Below are positions 40,380 through 41,085 of a stretch of DNA of 41,085 nucleotides, piece after piece (the stretch's first letter is position 1; each line of letters starts with the position of its first letter). Below the pieces are notes generated by a model. It was not told the origin of the DNA. It ran no database searches and saw only the letters and a list, made by a program, of their open reading frames with translations. A program made the position numbers and the translations under genes. The stretch spans positions 1 to 41,085 of the forward strand of contig RFNJ01000096.1 of assembly GCA_009927255.1 (NCBI GenBank), given 5' to 3'. This stretch comes from Pseudomonadota bacterium (lineage in GTDB: Bacteria; Pseudomonadota; Alphaproteobacteria; UBA2136; UBA6156).

Positions 40380-40916
40380 ATGGCAGAGTTTAAGGACAGG
40401 ATTACGGCGGGGCGGTTGAAGGGGCGGAAATTGGTGCTTCCTGAGGATGAAAGTGTGCGCCCGAGTAAGAATCGGGTGCGGCAGGCGGCTTTTAACATGT
40501 TGAATAGTCGGGTTGATTTTACAGGTGTGGTGGCGGCGGATGTGTGTTGCGGCAGTGGTGCGTGGGGGCTGGAAGCCTCTTCAAGAGGGTGCGAAATGGT
40601 ATTTTTAGTGGATTTAAATGTGATTTATGCCGAGCGGAATGTGCGTGCGTTTGGGGTGGAAACGGGTGTGAAGGTGGTGCGAAGTGATGCACGCAGCTGG
40701 CAGCCCCCTGCCCCCTTGGGTTTGGTGTTGGCTGACCCGCCTTATGGCAAGGGGTTGGTGCAGGCGCTTTTGCGGCGGCGTGGAGAGTTGGGGGCGGCGG
40801 GTAGCTGGTGGTGCGTGGAGACCGAGCGTGATGCGGTGCTGGACTGGACGGGGTTTACCGATGTGGAGCAACGCGGGCATGGAGGGAGTTGGGTTTGGGT
40901 GGGGAGGCAGGAGTAG
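40380..40916 (+). CDS. rsmD: 16S rRNA (guanine-966-N2)-methyltransferase RsmD
   Basis: An S-adenosylmethionine-dependent methylase of the small-subunit rRNA. The ATG at 40380 follows ACGGGGG and gives 178 residues. ITAGRLKGRKL (8-18) and VRPSKNRVRQAAFNML (26-41) are the family opening, though RPTxDRVRE is usual and here reads RPSKNRVRQ. The SAM-binding motif is ADVCCGSGAWGLEASSRG (53-70, with Cys-Cys where Phe-Ala is common) and the catalytic motif DPPY is at 119-122. The C-terminal part is rather short and Trp-rich. It follows rluB after a 54-base AT-rich gap. Confidence 0.88.
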   Translation: MAEFKDRITAGRLKGRKLVLPEDESVRPSKNRVRQAAFNMLNSRVDFTGVVAADVCCGSGAWGLEASSRGCEMVFLVDLNVIYAERNVRAFGVETGVKVVRSDARSWQPPAPLGLVLADPPYGKGLVQALLRRRGELGAAGSWWCVETERDAVLDWTGFTDVEQRGHGGSWVWVGRQE

Positions 40917-40974
40917 GTGTTAGGGATTAGGTGTTAGGTGTTAGGGAAGGTTGATGGGGGTAGAGGGTGTTAGG
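40917..40974 (+). repeat. GTGTTAGG short repeats
   Basis: Four exact copies of GTGTTAGG start at 40917, 40931, 40938 and 40967, directly after the rsmD stop codon. The intervening bases (GATTAG, GGAAGG) look like degenerate copies. The rest of the region to 41041 is G-rich and holds no gene I can support. Confidence 0.6.
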
Positions 40975-41041
40975 ACGGTTCAGGGCGTTCAAGATTTTGG
41001 TGCTTCGTGGAGGGTGGGCGACACGGGTGGTGCCGGATAGG

Positions 41042-41085
41042 TGATGGGCACCCCGAAATTGCGTAGTGGCAATTTCGGCCCATCA
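41042..41085. repeat. Large palindrome at the window edge
   Basis: TGATGGG (41042-41048) pairs with CCCATCA (41079-41085), enclosing a perfect 10-bp stem CCGAAATTGC (41053-41062) with GCAATTTCGG (41069-41078) and a 6-base loop. The unpaired CACC lies on one side only. No T-run is visible before the window ends, so it cannot be called a terminator; a dispersed palindrome is also possible. Confidence 0.6.

Overview
The window is a gene-dense piece of bacterial chromosome, most likely from an alphaproteobacterium of unresolved order. Reasons: FtsZ ends in the alphaproteobacterial-type tail IPAFLRRQAN and is followed by lpxC; malate dehydrogenase is the LDH-like type and sits directly upstream of sucC and sucD; RpoB and RpoC resemble alphaproteobacterial homologues; and tadA, rluB and rsmD lie together. 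GC content is high, apart from one ~26% GC gene. I saw no rRNA, tRNA, CRISPR array, transposase or prophage. Lineage calls are from recall of family sequences, not from a search.

Layout. 1-617: end of a diguanylate cyclase. 622-880: a promoter, three hairpins and a terminator-like end, a candidate small RNA. 879-6709: recJ, a phasin-like protein, an FAD oxidoreductase, folD and a secreted DUF305 protein. 6817-9850: an unrecognised two-gene unit, a secreted thioredoxin-fold protein and a helical-repeat membrane protein. 9994-13352: ferredoxin fdxA, a small orphan gene, an M50 membrane protease and a polysaccharide co-polymerase with a degenerate kinase domain. 13468-25746: rplK-rplA, an unrelated reverse-strand gene, rplJ-rplL, then rpoB-rpoC. 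Each of the three transcription units has its own promoter, and the promoters look alike. 25777-27897: ftsZ and lpxC on the reverse strand. 28119-32270: an M48 lipoprotein protease, a glycosyltransferase and a chemoreceptor. 32418-35834: mdh-sucC-(AT-rich insert)-sucD. 35876-38360: a two-component system divergent from a His/Met-rich periplasmic peptide, with a PmrA/QseB-like direct repeat between them. 38420-40916: tadA, a class-I amidotransferase-like hydrolase, rluB and rsmD. The window ends in short repeats and a large palindrome.

How the genes fit together. The middle of the window is core information processing (L11, L1, L10, L7/L12, beta, beta-prime), followed by cell division and lipid A synthesis, then three TCA-cycle genes in one operon. 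Accessory material shows as small insertions in this core: the lysine/alanine-rich insert in RpoB that contains a palindrome, REP-like elements after the DUF305 gene and before rpoB, a reverse-strand gene splitting the ribosomal-protein cluster, and an AT-rich secreted-protein gene splitting sucC from sucD. The forward strand is C-rich up to about 25.7 kb whichever strand is coding, and G-rich after about 38.4 kb, so the window contains at least one strand-composition switch.
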